A stretch of 64,000 nucleotides of DNA, taken from Osedax frankpressi (Eukaryota; Annelida; Polychaeta; Sabellida; Siboglinidae). The DNA is taken from NCBI GenBank assembly GCA_964035775.1, contig OZ038313.1, positions 2,542,001 through 2,606,000 of the forward strand, given 5' to 3'. The notes beneath the pieces were generated by a model. It ran no database searches. It was not told where the DNA came from and saw nothing but the letters and a program-made list of their open reading frames with translations. Positions 23,901 through 36,895 of this stretch are shown piece after piece. The stretch's first letter is position 1. Each line of letters starts with the position of its first letter. The position numbers and the translations under genes are program-made.

Positions 23901-26900
23901 TAATGGTATAGATACTGTAGTATGAAGTTAGATTATACACTATAGATATAGAGGACAAGTCTAATTGTATAGATACTATAGTATGAAGTTAGATTATACA
24001 CTATAGATATAGAGGAGCTAGTCTAATGTAATGGTATAGATACTGTAGTATGAAGTTAGATTATACACTATAGATATAGATGAGCTAGTCTAATGTAATG
24101 GTATAGATACTGTAGTATGAAGTTAGATTATACACTATAGATATAGAGGAACTAGTCTAATGTAATGGTATAGATACTGTAGTATAAAGTTAGATTATAC
24201 ACTATAGATATAGAGGAACTAGTCTAATGTAATGGTATAGATACTGTAGTATAAAGTTAGATTATACACTATAGATATAGAGGAGCTAGTCTAATGTAAT
24301 GGTATAGATACTGCAGTATAAAGTTAGATTATACACTATAGATATAGAGGAACTAGTCTAATTGTATAGATACTGTAGTATGAAGTTAGATTATACACTA
24401 TAGATATAGAGGAGCTAGTCTAATTGTATAGATACTGTAGTATAAAGTTAGATTATACACTATAGATATAGAGGAGCTAGTCTAATGTAATGGTATAGAT
24501 ACTGCAGTATAAAGTTAGATTATACACTATAGATATAGAGGAACTAGTCTAATTGTATAGATACTGTAGTATGAAGTTAGATTATACACTATAGATATAG
24601 AGGAGCTAGTCTAATTGTATAGATACTGTAGTATGAAGTTAGATTATACACTATAGATATAGAGGAGCTAGTCTAATGTAATGGTATAGATACTGTAGTG
24701 TGAAGTTATATTATACACTATAGATATAGAGGAGCTAGTCTAATGGTATATATACTGTAGTATGAAGTTAGATTATACACTATAGATATAGAGGAGCTAG
24801 TCTAATGGTATATATATATTGTAGTATGAAGTTAGATTATACACTATAGATATAGAGGAGCTAGTCTAATGTAATGGTATAGATATTGCAGTATGAAGTT
24901 AGATTATACACTATAGATATAGAGGAACTAGTCTAATGTAATGGTATAGATACTATAGTATGAAGTTAGATTATACACTATAGATATAGAGGAGCTAGTC
25001 TAATGTAATGGTATAGATACTGTAGTATGAAGTTAGATTATACACTATAGATATAGAGGAGTTAGTCTAATGGTATAGATACTGTAGTATGAAGTTAAAT
25101 TATACACTATAGATATAGAGGAGCTAGTCTAATGTAATGGTATAGATACTGCAGTATGAAGTTAGATTATACACTATAGATATAGAGGAGCTAGTCTAAT
25201 GTAATGGTATAGATACAGTAGTATGAAGTTAGATTATACACTATATATATAGAGGAGCTAGTCTAATAGTATATATACTGAAGTATGAAGTTAGATTATA
25301 CACTATAGATATAGAGGAGCTAGTCTAATGTAATGGTATAGATACTGTAGTATGAAGTTAGATTATACACTATAGATATGGAGGAGCTAGTCTAATGTAA
25401 TGGTATAGATACTGTAGTATGAAGTTAGATTATAACCTATAGATATAGAGGAACTAGTCTAATGTAATGGTATATATACTGTAGTGTGAAGTTAGATTAT
25501 ACACTATAGATATAGAGGACAAGTCTAATGTTATGGTATAGATACTGCAGTATGAAGTGAGATTATACACTATAGATATAGAGGAGCTAGTCTAATGTAA
25601 TGGTATAGATACTGTAGTATGAAGTTAGATTATACACTATAGATATAGAGGAGCTAGTCTAATGGTATAGATACTGTAGTATGAAGTTAGATTATACACT
25701 ATAGATATAGAGGAGCTAGTCTAATGTAATGGTATAGATACTGTAGTATGAAGTTAGATTATACACTATAGATATAGAGGAGCTAGTCTAATGTAATGGT
25801 ATAGATACTGTAGTATGAAGTTAGATTATACACTATAGATATAGAGGAGCTAGTCTAATGTAATGGTATAGATACTACAGTAAGAAGTTAGATTATACAC
25901 TATAAATATAGAGTAGCTAGTCTAATGTAATGGTATAGATACTGTAGTATGAAGTTAGATTATACATTATAGATATAGAGGAGCTAGTCTAATGTAATGG
26001 TATAGATACTGTAGTATGAACTTAGATTATACACTATATATAGAGGAGCTAGTCTAATGTAATGGTATAGATACTGTAGTATGAAGTTAGATTATACACT
26101 ATAGATATAGAGGAGCTAGTCTAATGTAATGGTATAGATACTGTAGTATGAAGTTAGATAATACACTATAGATATAGAGGAGCTAGTCTAATGTAATGGT
26201 ATAGATACTGTAGTATGAAGTTAGATTATACACTATAGATATAGAGGAGCTAGTCTAATGTAATTGTATAGATACTGTAGTATGAAGTTAGATTATACAC
26301 TATAGATATAGAGGAGCTAGTCTAATGATATAGATACTGTAGTATGAAGTTAGATTATACACTATAGATATAGAGGAGATAGTATAATGTAATTGTATAG
26401 ATACTGCAGTATGATGTTAGATTATACACTATAGATATAGAGGAGCTAGTCTAATGTAATGGTATAGATACTGTAGTATGAAGTTAGATTATACACTATA
26501 GATATAGAGGAGCTAGTCTAATGTAATGGTATAGATACTGTAGTATGAAGTTAGATTATACACTATAGATATAGAGGAGCTAGTCTAATGGTATAGATAC
26601 TGCAGTATGAAGTTAGATTATACACTATAGATATAGAGGAGCTAGTCTAATGTAATTGTATAGATACTGCAGTATGAAGTTAGATTAACCACTATAGATA
26701 TAGAGGAGCTAGTCTAATGGTATAGATACTGCAGTATGAAGTTAGATTATACACTATAGATATAGAGGAGCTAGTCTAATGTAATGGTATAGATACTGCA
26801 TTATGAAGTTAGATTATACACTATAGATATAGAGGAGCTAGTCTAATGTAATGGTATAGATACTGCAGTATGAAGTTAGATTATACACTATAGATATAGA

Positions 26901-29011
26901 GGAGCTAGTCTAATGTAATTGTATAGATTCTGCAGTATGAAGTTAGATTATACACTATAGATATAGAGGAGCTAGTCTAATGTAATGGCATAGATACTGT
27001 AGTATGAAGTTAGATTATACACTATAGATATAGAGGAGCTAGTCTAATGGTATAGATACTGCAGTATGAAGTTAGATTATACACTATAGATATAGAGGAG
27101 CTAGTCTAATGTAATGGTATAGATACTGCAGTATGAAGTTAGATTATACACTATAGATATAGAGGAGCTAGTCTAATGTAATGGTATATATACTGTAGTA
27201 TGAAGTTAGATTATACACTATAGATATAGAGGAGCTAGTCTAATGGTATAGATACTGTAGTATGAAGTTAGATTATACACTATAGATATAGAGGAGCTAG
27301 TCTAATGTAATGGTATAGATACTGTAGTATGAAGTTAGATTAACCACTATAGATATAGAGGAGCTAGTCTAATGGTATAGATACTGTAGTATGAAGTTAG
27401 ATTATACACTATAGATATAGAGGAGCTAGTCTAATGGTATAGATACTGCAGTATGAAGTTAGATTATACTCTATAGATATAGAGGAGCTAGTCTAATGTA
27501 ATGGTATAGATACTGTAGTATGTAGTTAGATTATACACTATAGATATAGAGGACAAGTCTAATGTAATGGTATAGATACTGTAGTATGAAGTTAGATTAT
27601 ACACTATAGATATAGAGGAGCTAGTCTAATGTAATGGTATAGATACTGTAGTATGAACTTAGACTATACACTATATATAGAGGAGCTAGTCTAATGTAAT
27701 GGTATAGATACTGCAGTATGAAGTTAGATTATACACTATAGATATAGAGGACAAGTCTAATGTAATGGTATAGATATTGTAGTATGAAGTTAATTATACA
27801 CTATAGATATAGAGGAGCTAGTCTAATGTAATGGTATATATACTGTAGTATGAAGTTAGATTATACACTATAGATATAGAGGAGCTAGTCTAATGTAATG
27901 GTATAGATACTGTAGTATGAAGTTAGATTATACACTATAGATATAGAGGAGCTAGTCTAATGTAATGGTATAGATACTGTAGTATGAAGTTAGATTATAC
28001 ACTATAGATATAGAGGAGCTAGTCTAATGTAATGGTATAGATACTGTAGTATGAAGTTAGATTATACACTATAGATATAGAGGAGCTAGTCTAATGTAAT
28101 GGTATAGATACTGTAGTATGAAGTTAGATTATACACTATAGATATAGAGGAGCTAGTCTAATGTAATGGTATATATACTGCAGTATGAAGTTAGATTATA
28201 CACTATAGATATAGAGGAGCTAGTCTAATGTAATGGTATATATACTGTAGTATGAAGTTAGATTATATACTATAGATATAGAGGAGCTAGTCTAATGTAA
28301 TGGTATAGATACTGTAGTATGAAGTTAGATTATACACTATAGATATACATGAGCTAGTCTAATGGTATAGATACTGTAGTATGAAGTTAGATTATACACT
28401 ATAGATATAGAGGAGCTAGTCTAATGTAATGGTATAGATACTGTAGTATGAAGTTAGATTATACACTATAGATATAGAGGAGCTAGTCTAATGTAATGGT
28501 ATAGATATTATAGTATGAAGTTAGATTATACACTATAGATATAGAGGAGCTAGTCTAATGTAATGGTATAGATACTGTAGTATGAAGTTAGATTATACAC
28601 TATAGATATAGAGGAGCTAGTCTAATGTAATGGTATAGATACTGTAGTATGAAGTTAGATTATACACTATAGATATAGAGGACAAGTCTAATGGTATAGA
28701 TACTGTAGTATGAAGTTAGATTATACACTATAGATATAGAGGACAAGTCTAATGTAATGGTATAGATACTGTAGTATGAAGTTAGATTATACACTATAGA
28801 TATAGAGGACAAGTCTAATGATATAGATACTGCAGTATGAAGTTAGATTATACACTATAGATATAGAGGAGCTAGTCTAATGTAATGGTATAGATACTGT
28901 AGTATGAAGTTAGATTATACACTATAGATATAGAGGACAAGTCTAATGGTATAGATACTGCAGTATGAAATTAGATTATACACTATATAGATATAGAGGA
29001 CAAGTCTAATA
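20938..29011. repeat. Satellite array 2
   Basis: About 122 monomers of 61-67 bp, same family and orientation as array 1. The 62 bp form lacking GTAAT is commoner here. Local multi-monomer repeats occur, for example AGGAGATAGTCTAATG at about 23305 and again about 321 bp later, with the intervening variants in the same order. The last monomer passes into the kelch 3' spacer. Confidence 0.97.
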
Positions 29012-29502
29012 TAATAGATTAGATACTATATCAAATACAGTTCTTATCAATAGTAAAACTTCTATACAAACATCTAATATATAATTTATGTTTTATTATT
29101 TATATACTTTCATATGTAAACCAGTGACACATTTATCTTAATTCTGATTGGCTATTTTAATATTCAACATTCTAAAATAAAAAGTAAATTTAAATTATTT
29201 GTTTTTTAATTAAACATTAATTAATTAATTATTTGCAATAGGAATTTCTAAAAATAGATTAATTCTGTTTAATATTATTTTAATTGGGAATTTATACAAT
29301 ATTTCTATTTAATTACATAAGGAATCTAATTTTAGAATAAATAAACTTTGTGTAATTAATTATATATAAATTATGCAGATAAGAATTTCACTAAATTATT
29401 GCATTACATAACAATGCTAAAGGAATTTTATTTTAAGTGCAAAAAAGAACAATTGAAGTAAAGTTTATTATTTATTGACACACATTAGATAATAATAATA
29501 AC
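29012..29502. other. Spacer between satellite array 2 and the kelch gene 3' end
   Basis: AT-rich and equivalent to 61840-62319. It is the downstream flank of the minus-strand kelch gene and would contain its 3' UTR. No other gene seen. Confidence 0.7.
29464..29476 (-). terminator. Tandem poly(A) signals of kelch-like gene 1
   Basis: Two AATAAA hexamers on the minus strand (29471-29476 and 29464-29469), roughly 27-40 bp after the stop codon. Same arrangement at 62284-62296 for gene 2 and in both relics. Confidence 0.6.
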
Positions 29503-30816
29503 TCATACATGCATTAGGACTAAACGACGACAAGATACATTTTTATATAATAAAGATTTAATGTTATTGTCTAAAGAAATAGAATATACATTAACATCTT
29601 CACATGTGTACAATAAACGTTTGTTTACATCAATAACAGAATTATAAGACTTAATATTTGTGTATACAGCATTATCAACAACTGACCACTGGTCAGTTAA
29701 GATGTCATAACATTCACAGTCAGTTCTATTATCACCTCCATATACATAAATACAGTTATCATCTAACATAGCTATATGCCAACGTCTATTGTTTAATAAA
29801 GGAGATAAAGTCTGCCATGTGCCATTCCTATAACGTATTACATTATTAACATTTAAACCACCAATAACATAAATGTCATCTCCATCTACTACAGTTGTTT
29901 GACCACCTACACCATAAGGTAAACTTTGACCTTTACTCCATGAGTCATTAGCTATGTCATAATATCTCACTTCATTACTATAGCTCACATTACCCCTCCT
30001 GCCTCCAATAACAACTAATCTACCATCTGATGTTTCATTAACAGTTGGTAACCAGTTAGAGCAATAGTTTGTTAGGTCACTACACACAACTACTTCTTTA
30101 ATGGCATTGTTATATTTATACATTTTACCTTTACTAAATGATAAGATGAATAACAATTGTTTAGTTGTATAGATTACATAATTAACTTTACCAAAGTTAT
30201 ATTGCACTAGTCTCTCTTTAGTGGCAGTGTTGTATATGCCATCTTCTGACACATGACATAGAGACTTAGAACTAGACTTAATGGCTCCAGGCACTTCTCT
30301 AGGCACTTCTATAGCATTGATTCTCTCTACAGCATACTGTCTAATTAAACCCTTGGTACATTCATCATTTAAAATAGAGATTTTTATGTGTAATTGTTGT
30401 AAGAGTTTGTCTAACAATGGAACATTTGTATTAATAGATTTATTTTCTAACATCATACTTTTACTACACAAACTACAATCTATATGTTCTAACAATGAGT
30501 TGGCATGCGTTAGTCTATCTTCTACATCATATAGTACCCACATTACTACACACTTTACTATAGCGTACTCATCCCTAGCATTTAATTCTCTATTACTTAT
30601 TATAGTTAATAATTGTGTAAATGTAGTCCGCAGAAACACATACTTCTCTAGAGTTTCTGTGTACACAGACTCTAGCTGAGACTTTACTTTCAGAAGAATC
30701 TCTTCTGGAGATATCCCCATCTCATAAGTGTAAATATACTCCAGCAAAGGAGACGAGGGGTTCGTTGGTAGATATTCGCAAATGAATTCATTGCATCTCT
30801 TTACTATAGCATCTAC
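29503..30816 (-). CDS. Kelch-like gene 1, exon 3: BACK domain and kelch propeller
   Basis: An exon of 437 codons plus stop. The acceptor is TGTATGCAG|GTAGATGCT, so translation continues VDAIVKRCNEF from exon 2 in phase 0; the ATG a few codons upstream lies in the intron. Residues 1-110 of the exon form a BACK domain (KRCNEFICEYL, ARDEYAIVKCVVMWV). Kelch repeats follow from about residue 225, with RLVVIGG, DIYVIGG and CIYVYGG and the paired YD..W motifs (RYYDIANDSW, CECYDILTDQW). Three repeats are clear and two or three degenerate. With exons 1 and 2 the protein is about 539 residues, a usual KLHL length. KLHL proteins recruit substrates to cullin-3 ubiquitin ligases. Differences from gene 2 concentrate in the propeller. 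Confidence 0.92.
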   Translation of the reverse strand, partial: VDAIVKRCNEFICEYLPTNPSSPLLEYIYTYEMGISPEEILLKVKSQLESVYTETLEKYVFLRTTFTQLLTIISNRELNARDEYAIVKCVVMWVLYDVEDRLTHANSLLEHIDCSLCSKSMMLENKSINTNVPLLDKLLQQLHIKISILNDECTKGLIRQYAVERINAIEVPREVPGAIKSSSKSLCHVSEDGIYNTATKERLVQYNFGKVNYVIYTTKQLLFILSFSKGKMYKYNNAIKEVVVCSDLTNYCSNWLPTVNETSDGRLVVIGGRRGNVSYSNEVRYYDIANDSWSKGQSLPYGVGGQTTVVDGDDIYVIGGLNVNNVIRYRNGTWQTLSPLLNNRRWHIAMLDDNCIYVYGGDNRTDCECYDILTDQWSVVDNAVYTNIKSYNSVIDVNKRLLYTCEDVNVYSISLDNNIKSLLYKNVSCRRLVLMHV

Positions 30817-31136
30817 CTGCATACACATTAGTTGTAGTGTTAGTTGTATGCAAATATAACTTTATATCATTAATAAATCATTAATTAGTTAATTTGATAA
30901 TTTCCACTACTGCTATTATCTATATTATTAAGTAAAGTGTTACTTATCATTGTATTAAATCTCAATTACTTATTTATTAATTAATAAAAGTTAAATAGTT
31001 AACAAGAAATTAATAATAAATTTAAAATTAATTATAATAACTACTAATTAAGTAATTTTAATGTAAAAAGAAAGATAATGAGTTATTATTAGATTTTATT
31101 AAATACAATACATTCCTTAACAAGTAAATATTAAAC

Positions 31137-31340
31137 CTGTAAATAATGTGAGATTTCCATCACACCAGCAAAGTTATCTTTATTAATCTGGATTTCTTCA
31201 GAATAGAAGTAGTCTAAGACAAGCTGGAACATGTCTTTATTGTAATCTAATGTTACTCTTTGTTCAGCAGACTCCTTCATCGGAGTAAGAAACATAGTTT
31301 TAAAGTATTGACTGCTAGCAGCCAACACATTTCTGTGAAC
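31137..31340 (-). CDS. Kelch-like gene 1, exon 2: central and C-terminal BTB domain
   Basis: An exon of 204 nt (68 codons), phase 0 at both ends. The acceptor is ATATAAACAG|GTTCAC and the donor TTACAG|GTTTAA. It codes for VHRNVLAASSQYFKTMF, then VTLDYNKDMFQLVLDYFYSE and EISHYLQ, the dimerisation and cullin-3 contacting part of a BTB domain. Intron 2 (30817-31136) is 320 bp. Gene 2 has the same splice site at 63953. Confidence 0.92.
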
Positions 31341-34263
31341 CTGTTTATATGATGTAATAGAAGTTAGATCAATAATTAATAAAATTTGGGATCTATGTAA
31401 AATTAATCATGAATTAATATTAATATTTAATTTTATTAAATACAATATTTAATTATTATCTTATCAACATTTTGTAATTACTTTATAGGTTATTAAGATA
31501 GAGTTTTAATCTTATAGTGTAAGTGTAATATATATGTATTTAATATATTATTACATTACACATTATGATGTAATGTTGTATAATTTACTATAAGGGTTGA
31601 TCTAATACAGCTTATTAGTATACATCTATTATATGTTATTATTGTGGGATGGGGAGAGTTGTGGTATTCACTGTTCTACAATATACAGTTTAAAATATAA
31701 TAATTATCACATTTCAATTACTGAATAACTGAACTTTGATCTTAGGAATTTATTCTATTTATAACTCTTGTTTTTATTGTTTATGTAATAAAATGTATAT
31801 AGAAATTAATGTATTGCAATATTACCATGGAATATAAAACTAAATTATTAAAATATTATATATGTCATATTCTCTATACTTTATAGAATATCATTTATTA
31901 GTTATATATACAAATCAATATCAAGGGTTCAGATAATAAAAACATAATTATTTTATAAACATATATATATATAATATATATAGTAAATAATTAAATTAAA
32001 ATATTCAATATATTATAATTATTTATAGTATAATATGTTACTAGATATTGTGTATAACTATAACTATATATATATATATATATATCACATGTACCAGTAT
32101 ATGTATATTTTAGCTAGATATATAATTAATATATGTTAGTGAGTTCAACGCAATCATATAAACTACATGAATTGTAATGTCATGTGCAATTTGCCATATT
32201 TCATCGACTGTATTGAGGTTATTTCACCGAAGGAAGATATATATCAACTACTGAATGTAACAGTATTTTACTAACAGAATGGTATTACATATCAAGTACA
32301 ATATTTAATATAATTTTTACAAGTTAATTTATTAAATATATTGTTATTATAACGTACTGCTTTAATATTTGTGATTCTGCTTCTCGAATACCAATAATCA
32401 AATTGTAATTAAAACATTTATAATAATGAATTCAACTTGTAAAATATACAAAATCTATAATAAAATTAACATTGATAAAAATTATGTAAAAATCTATACA
32501 TGAAATAATTTGAATTTAAAATAACAATGCAATAAATGAAATTATCACATTTAATATTGTTTAAAATATATATATTATGATAGATAATGTTTAACATTAT
32601 TATTAATAATTATAGTAATACTGAGTAACTGAACTTTGATCTTAGGAATTTATTTTATTAATAATTAAATGTTTTTATTGTTTATGTAATATTAATGTAT
32701 ATAAAAATTACTGTATAAAACTAAATTATTTTAATATTATATATGTCATATTCTCTATACTTTATAGAATATCATTTATGAGTTATAATGTAATAATTTG
32801 TTTTTCAAATTATTCATATCAATGCAAAAATGAAATAAAAAAATGTAATATTGATTAAAATATATATATTATGATGGATAATGTTTAACATTACTATTAA
32901 TAATTATAGTAATACAATAGTTAAAATGTATTTACAATAACAATTTGTAGCATTTGTGAAATTGTAAAGATGATTATCAGATAGCCACTGGGTACATTAG
33001 TGTATACAGGTAGATTCATTTAGTTACATTAGTAGGGAGTAATATTTTACTTATCCAGTGAAATGTAATCAATTGGTCTAGTTCCCACTCCCCGGACACA
33101 TTTCTTACAGATTGTGTTACAATTTAGAAGATATGCCTTCTATATCACTATAATCATATTAATAAACAATGTGTAAGATACTATATAGTGGATAACATCA
33201 AAGGCGGAGGATTACGATGTTAAATTAATGAACAGATTCGCAATAAAAAGAGAAAAGTAGTTATTTGATGAAGTATTTACCTTTAACTAGTTATATTATA
33301 AAGGTAAATATACTCCATAAGATAATGATTATTGTAATATATCGAGATGGGTAAATTTAATATTAGACTTATTTGGTAGGCAGTTATTCTATCCATCATA
33401 ATTTCTTGGTATAAAGTGAATATTTAATTTCTAATTATTATTTATAATACATCAATATTTAATAATTTCTTACTTTAGATAATTGTAGAGAATCAGTTCA
33501 TTATTTTACATAGTAATCTTCAATGCTTTGTTGTTAGCTAAATATAGTAAACTACAGTGACACTAAAGTATTTGATGTAGGCGAGGTGATATAATAATCC
33601 CATATGGTATTAATAAGAGTGAAGTCTAACTTTGACCTTTAAACTAGATCTTAACTCCGCAATAGAAAGTAATGGCTAATTAATTTAACCCTTTACTAAA
33701 TGTTGAAAACCTTCTATGCTACTGAAAAACCACATGTCTAATACTATATTATTTTAATAAAATCAAGTAATATTAAACTAGTTAAAACTATATTTACTTT
33801 ATTCAAATTTAATAATCAATTCAATATCTGTAATATAAATTTAATTATAAATAAGAAAATAACATAAAACAATAGCCAGATAATTTTATTTATTGTGTAA
33901 AAGTTTTAGAATAAGATTTTATATGAAAAAAAAAAATAAAATGATGTATTTTAAAAATACAATAAATTAAATTTCTTGTTTTAAAATTGTATCATTGTTT
34001 ATCTCAGATATTGTTTTATCGTATGACCTAACATTCATAAAAGTTAATAAATAATTCCTAGAAAAATGCTATTTAAATAAATTTAATTTATTAAGGTCTG
34101 GTGTAACCTTCATTATTAATTTTTTTACAAAATATTTTTATTATAAAATATTATAAAATTTACTGAATTATTTTTAAAATGGTGTATAACTTGTTTTATA
34201 AAAGTAACTATAAGAGCATCAAATATGTATTTTAAACATATGGCTGTCAAAAAATAATGTTTA

Positions 34264-34521
34264 TTATTTTATTAATTTGTAAAATATTTTCATATGGGTT
34301 TGTAAAATTTTTACAACTGCCTTCATTCTAATGTCGGTATTCTCATCAGCAAGCATTGCCAGTAAAACATTTTCAGAGTGAGCAAAAAAACTATTTCGAT
34401 TTAAAGAATTCTTTACAATATTAAACATATTTATATCATAATCTCTAATCGATTTTATAATAGAAAATACATTTTTAGTACCATCAGTACAAAGAGGATT
34501 ATTTTTTATGGTAAACCATCC
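34264..34521 (-). pseudogene. Exon-like fragment of an uncharacterised W-F-x-I-K family
   Basis: An open frame of 85 codons starts right after the acceptor-like CATAACAG, begins GWFTIKNNPLC, continues with SLNRNSFFAHSENVLLAMLA and DIRMKAVVKILQ, and ends at TAA (34266-34264). I remember an uncharacterised invertebrate protein family with W-F-x-I-K, then R-N-x-(F/Y)-F-x-H-x-E-N-x-L-L-x-M, then I-R; its function is not known to me. The same motifs, diverged, occur at 50410-51140. It lies inside kelch intron 1 on the same strand. It is probably a partial copy rather than a complete gene. Confidence 0.5.
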
Positions 34522-34522
34522 C

Positions 34523-34610
34523 TGTTATGTTTTATATTCATTATATTAATATTTACCAAGTAAAAAGATATTTTATTGACCATAGTAAAAAATGAATATT
34601 ATATATTTAG
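34523..34610 (+). mobile_element. Short fragment like the right part of the piggyBac-like element
   Basis: TTTTATATTCATTATATTA and ATTTTATTGACCATAGTAAA match 38200-38275 in order. It abuts the W-F-x-I-K fragment. Confidence 0.5.
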
Positions 34611-34808
34611 AAGATATGTTCTGATGTCACTCTTTATATACTTTTGTTTTTATGATATTCACCATATTTTCAATATAGAATTGGTATTACTTAAGATTAT
34701 GAGCTCACTCTCTATTGTTTATTTCTATTTTATAACTCTTTTACCAAATATACTCATTTAATAATTTAAGAAAATCAAAAATGGTTATTGATTTATAATT
34801 GTAAAAAC

Positions 34809-34910
34809 CTCGATAGATTCAGATCTATTTACAATTTTAAAATCAGTCAAGATTCCCTCCTGCTGCATGCACTTCAAACTAGCAAGAATTGTGTGAGACT
34901 TGGTATTCAT
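34809..34910 (-). CDS. Kelch-like gene 1, exon 1: BTB N-terminus
   Basis: A 34-codon exon starting at ATG 34910-34908. It codes for SHTILASLKCMQQEGIL, then TDFKIVNRSESIE, ending at donor GAG|GTTTTT in phase 0. This joins exon 2 to give the standard BTB order: H...L..L....G.LTDF.I, then VHRNVLAASS. It supplies helix 1 and the first strand of the BTB fold missing from exon 2. Intron 1 (31341-34808) is 3.5 kb. TTTATAG just upstream of the ATG could be an acceptor, so a 5' UTR exon may lie further right. A frame on the opposite strand here is a shadow. Confidence 0.82.
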
Positions 34911-36484
34911 TCTATAAACAATCGATTAATGTTTAACTTTGAAAGAAAAAATATTTATACGTGTTTGAAATATTTATACGTACTTGATATAAATTAGGCA
35001 TATTTTATCAATTTTAAAAATATTAAATTTTATAAAATTATTTAAATATAAATAGAAATATTGTAATATAAGTATACTATTTAATGTTAAAATATAAAGT
35101 ATAACAATGATTCTACTAATATTTTTATAATGTTAAAATGTTACCTTGTATTTGGGTAAATATAGATGTTAATAAAATAAGAGAAGAACTAGAAGAACAA
35201 GTTAAATCGAAGTGAATTTCTAATTTATATCCGGATTCAAATGAAATAGAAGCAATAGAAGAGGAAATCGAAATGTATTATTAATATAGGATAATTTAGG
35301 ATTTTATTATAAATATTGTATAATAATATCTATTCACAGTTATAGATAAAAATTCCTTATTATACAAGATTATCTAACACTTATTTGCTAACCTTCATAT
35401 GATGTAATAGAAGTTAAATGAAAAAACAATAGTTCCTATGGTCAATTTAAGGGATCAATAATTTACATTTAGAACATTGAAAATATAATTTTATTGTTTT
35501 ATAAATTAAAACAATTTTATTTATTATTTGTTCATTTATTATAAACAAATTGTAATTACTTTACATAAGAAACTCAGGACTATATAGTATTGTTCGCACT
35601 GATTCGTGCATTACATTGTACTTACGATAATTGATTTATCCTATTCATTTTAATTAAATTTGAAAAGTACAAGTTATTATATAATATATCTTGTTTCCGA
35701 ACTTCAACATAAGCATTTAATATAAGTACTATAACATACAAATTTAATATTAAAATTAATTATAATAAAGTATTATAACATTTCCAATCATAATCCATTT
35801 TTTTATTATGGAGACGCGAATTCATAATCTGTAAGGTTTTCAATTGTTAATAGTTTATTATATACATATCTTAAACAAAGTATTTATAAAAATAAGTATA
35901 CTTATAATTATAAGTTCCAATAATATTCATAAGTAAATAATATATAACACAATAACACTTATGTTTTATAACACTTATAAAAACACAATATAACTGACAG
36001 TTTAACAGCTATATTGCATTATCTAATGTATTTGGGAATATGATCAAAGTAATAATAATGAACAAAATAAAACATATTGTTATTAAATATTGATTTTATA
36101 ATTCTGTCAAGATTAACAAGTTGTTTTATTATAGAGTTAATAATAAGCTGTTGTGAAGTCAGGTAAATATGAATGCATTATCTAGTAGTAGAGTTGTTTT
36201 AAGTATCAGTGATTTCCTTATTTTATATATGTTATAAAGTCTCACGTCTTGTTATTTCATTAATATGTTTAGTCATCCGTAATTTATGTATTTAGGTTTG
36301 TCCTGAGTTATTATTAGTATATTATAAAATAAATATAGAGAAAGTTAATAAGTGTATGTGAAATATTATTTAGTGTTGTTTTAATTTCATTGTTGCGTGA
36401 TTCCTTTCATTTTATAGTTTGCTGTCTCACAGTAAGAGTGACTATAAAGTCCAAAAATGTGAATTATATAATGTGTAGTGCCGT
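34911..36484. other. Upstream flank of kelch-like gene 1, AT-rich
   Basis: No gene recognised. 35155-35283 (+) has a Glu-rich frame (INKIREELEEQ-like, then NEIEAIEEEIEMYY) with one stop inside; it may be an old coding fragment. TATGATGTAATAGAAGTTA at about 35400 repeats the sequence next to the kelch exon 2 acceptor (31347-31366). Confidence 0.45.
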
Positions 36485-36661
36485 ATGAACTTAGAAAGCT
36501 ATGTAAATGAAGATACTCATGCAAGAATTTATGGTAATATAATGAATATGTATATCGTGCATATGCAGTGTAAAGTGGGTTTTACGCCCAAAAAAGGATT
36601 AATCGCAATGACCTCGTTATTAGAAAAATTGACTTTTAAGAAAGAACAGCTGTTCCTCTAG
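36485..36661 (+). CDS. Small unrecognised reading frame
   Basis: A frame of 58 codons starting MNLESYVNEDTHARIYG and ending at TAG. It overlaps the FLYWCH frame in another register. The composition is less AT-biased than the flanks, but no family is recognised. It could be a 5' exon or noise. Confidence 0.25.
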   Translation: MNLESYVNEDTHARIYGNIMNMYIVHMQCKVGFTPKKGLIAMTSLLEKLTFKKEQLFL

Positions 36662-36864
36662 AGGATACAATTAATCTTACACAATCTGGACACGAAACTT
36701 ACCAAATAATTTTAAATTGCAGTAATAGAGGTAATGAAATGTTGGTAGATCTCAGTGGATATCTATACTCCAAGAATACAGAGTCCCTGCATATAACAAT
36801 CCACTGGAGATGCAAATACTTCAATGTTACGAGCTGCAAAAGTTGGGATGAATCGTTTACGTAA
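36640..36864 (+). CDS. FLYWCH-type zinc finger fragment
   Basis: A frame of 74 codons with the order of a FLYWCH finger: LNCSNRGNEMLVDLSGYLYS, then IHWRCKYFNVTSCKSW. The W-R-C, the following Cys and the preceding Y-L-Y fit the C2H2-like FLYWCH pattern; the terminal His is not visible before the frame ends. FLYWCH fingers occur in animal DNA-binding proteins and in Mutator-like transposases. TTTAC|GTAAGT (36861) is a strong donor, so the domain may continue in a further exon, but I found no fitting partner. It starts in frame after a stop, so the 5' end is unknown. Confidence 0.5.
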   Translation, partial: ERTAVPLEDTINLTQSGHETYQIILNCSNRGNEMLVDLSGYLYSKNTESLHITIHWRCKYFNVTSCKSWDESFT

Positions 36865-36895
36865 GTATAGCTGATCGCAAAGTAAGAAATCATAT

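Larger units (their letters stand above)
31341..34808 (-). other. Intron 1 of kelch-like gene 1
   Basis: AT-rich. It holds an internal duplication: 31720-31910 recurs at 32622-32790 (TAACTGAACTTTGATCTTAG, then TATATGTCATATTCTC), and 32560-32620 recurs at 32860-32915. It also holds an exon-like fragment of another family (34264-34521). Otherwise nothing recognised. Confidence 0.65.

Noticed and set aside
30281-30679. 132-codon plus-strand frame
   Set aside because: Antisense shadow of the BACK domain of kelch-like gene 1.
34788-34997. 69-codon plus-strand frame
   Set aside because: Antisense of kelch exon 1, which has a BTB match and a splice donor.
36699-36893. 64-codon minus-strand frame
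   Set aside because: Antisense of the FLYWCH frame.
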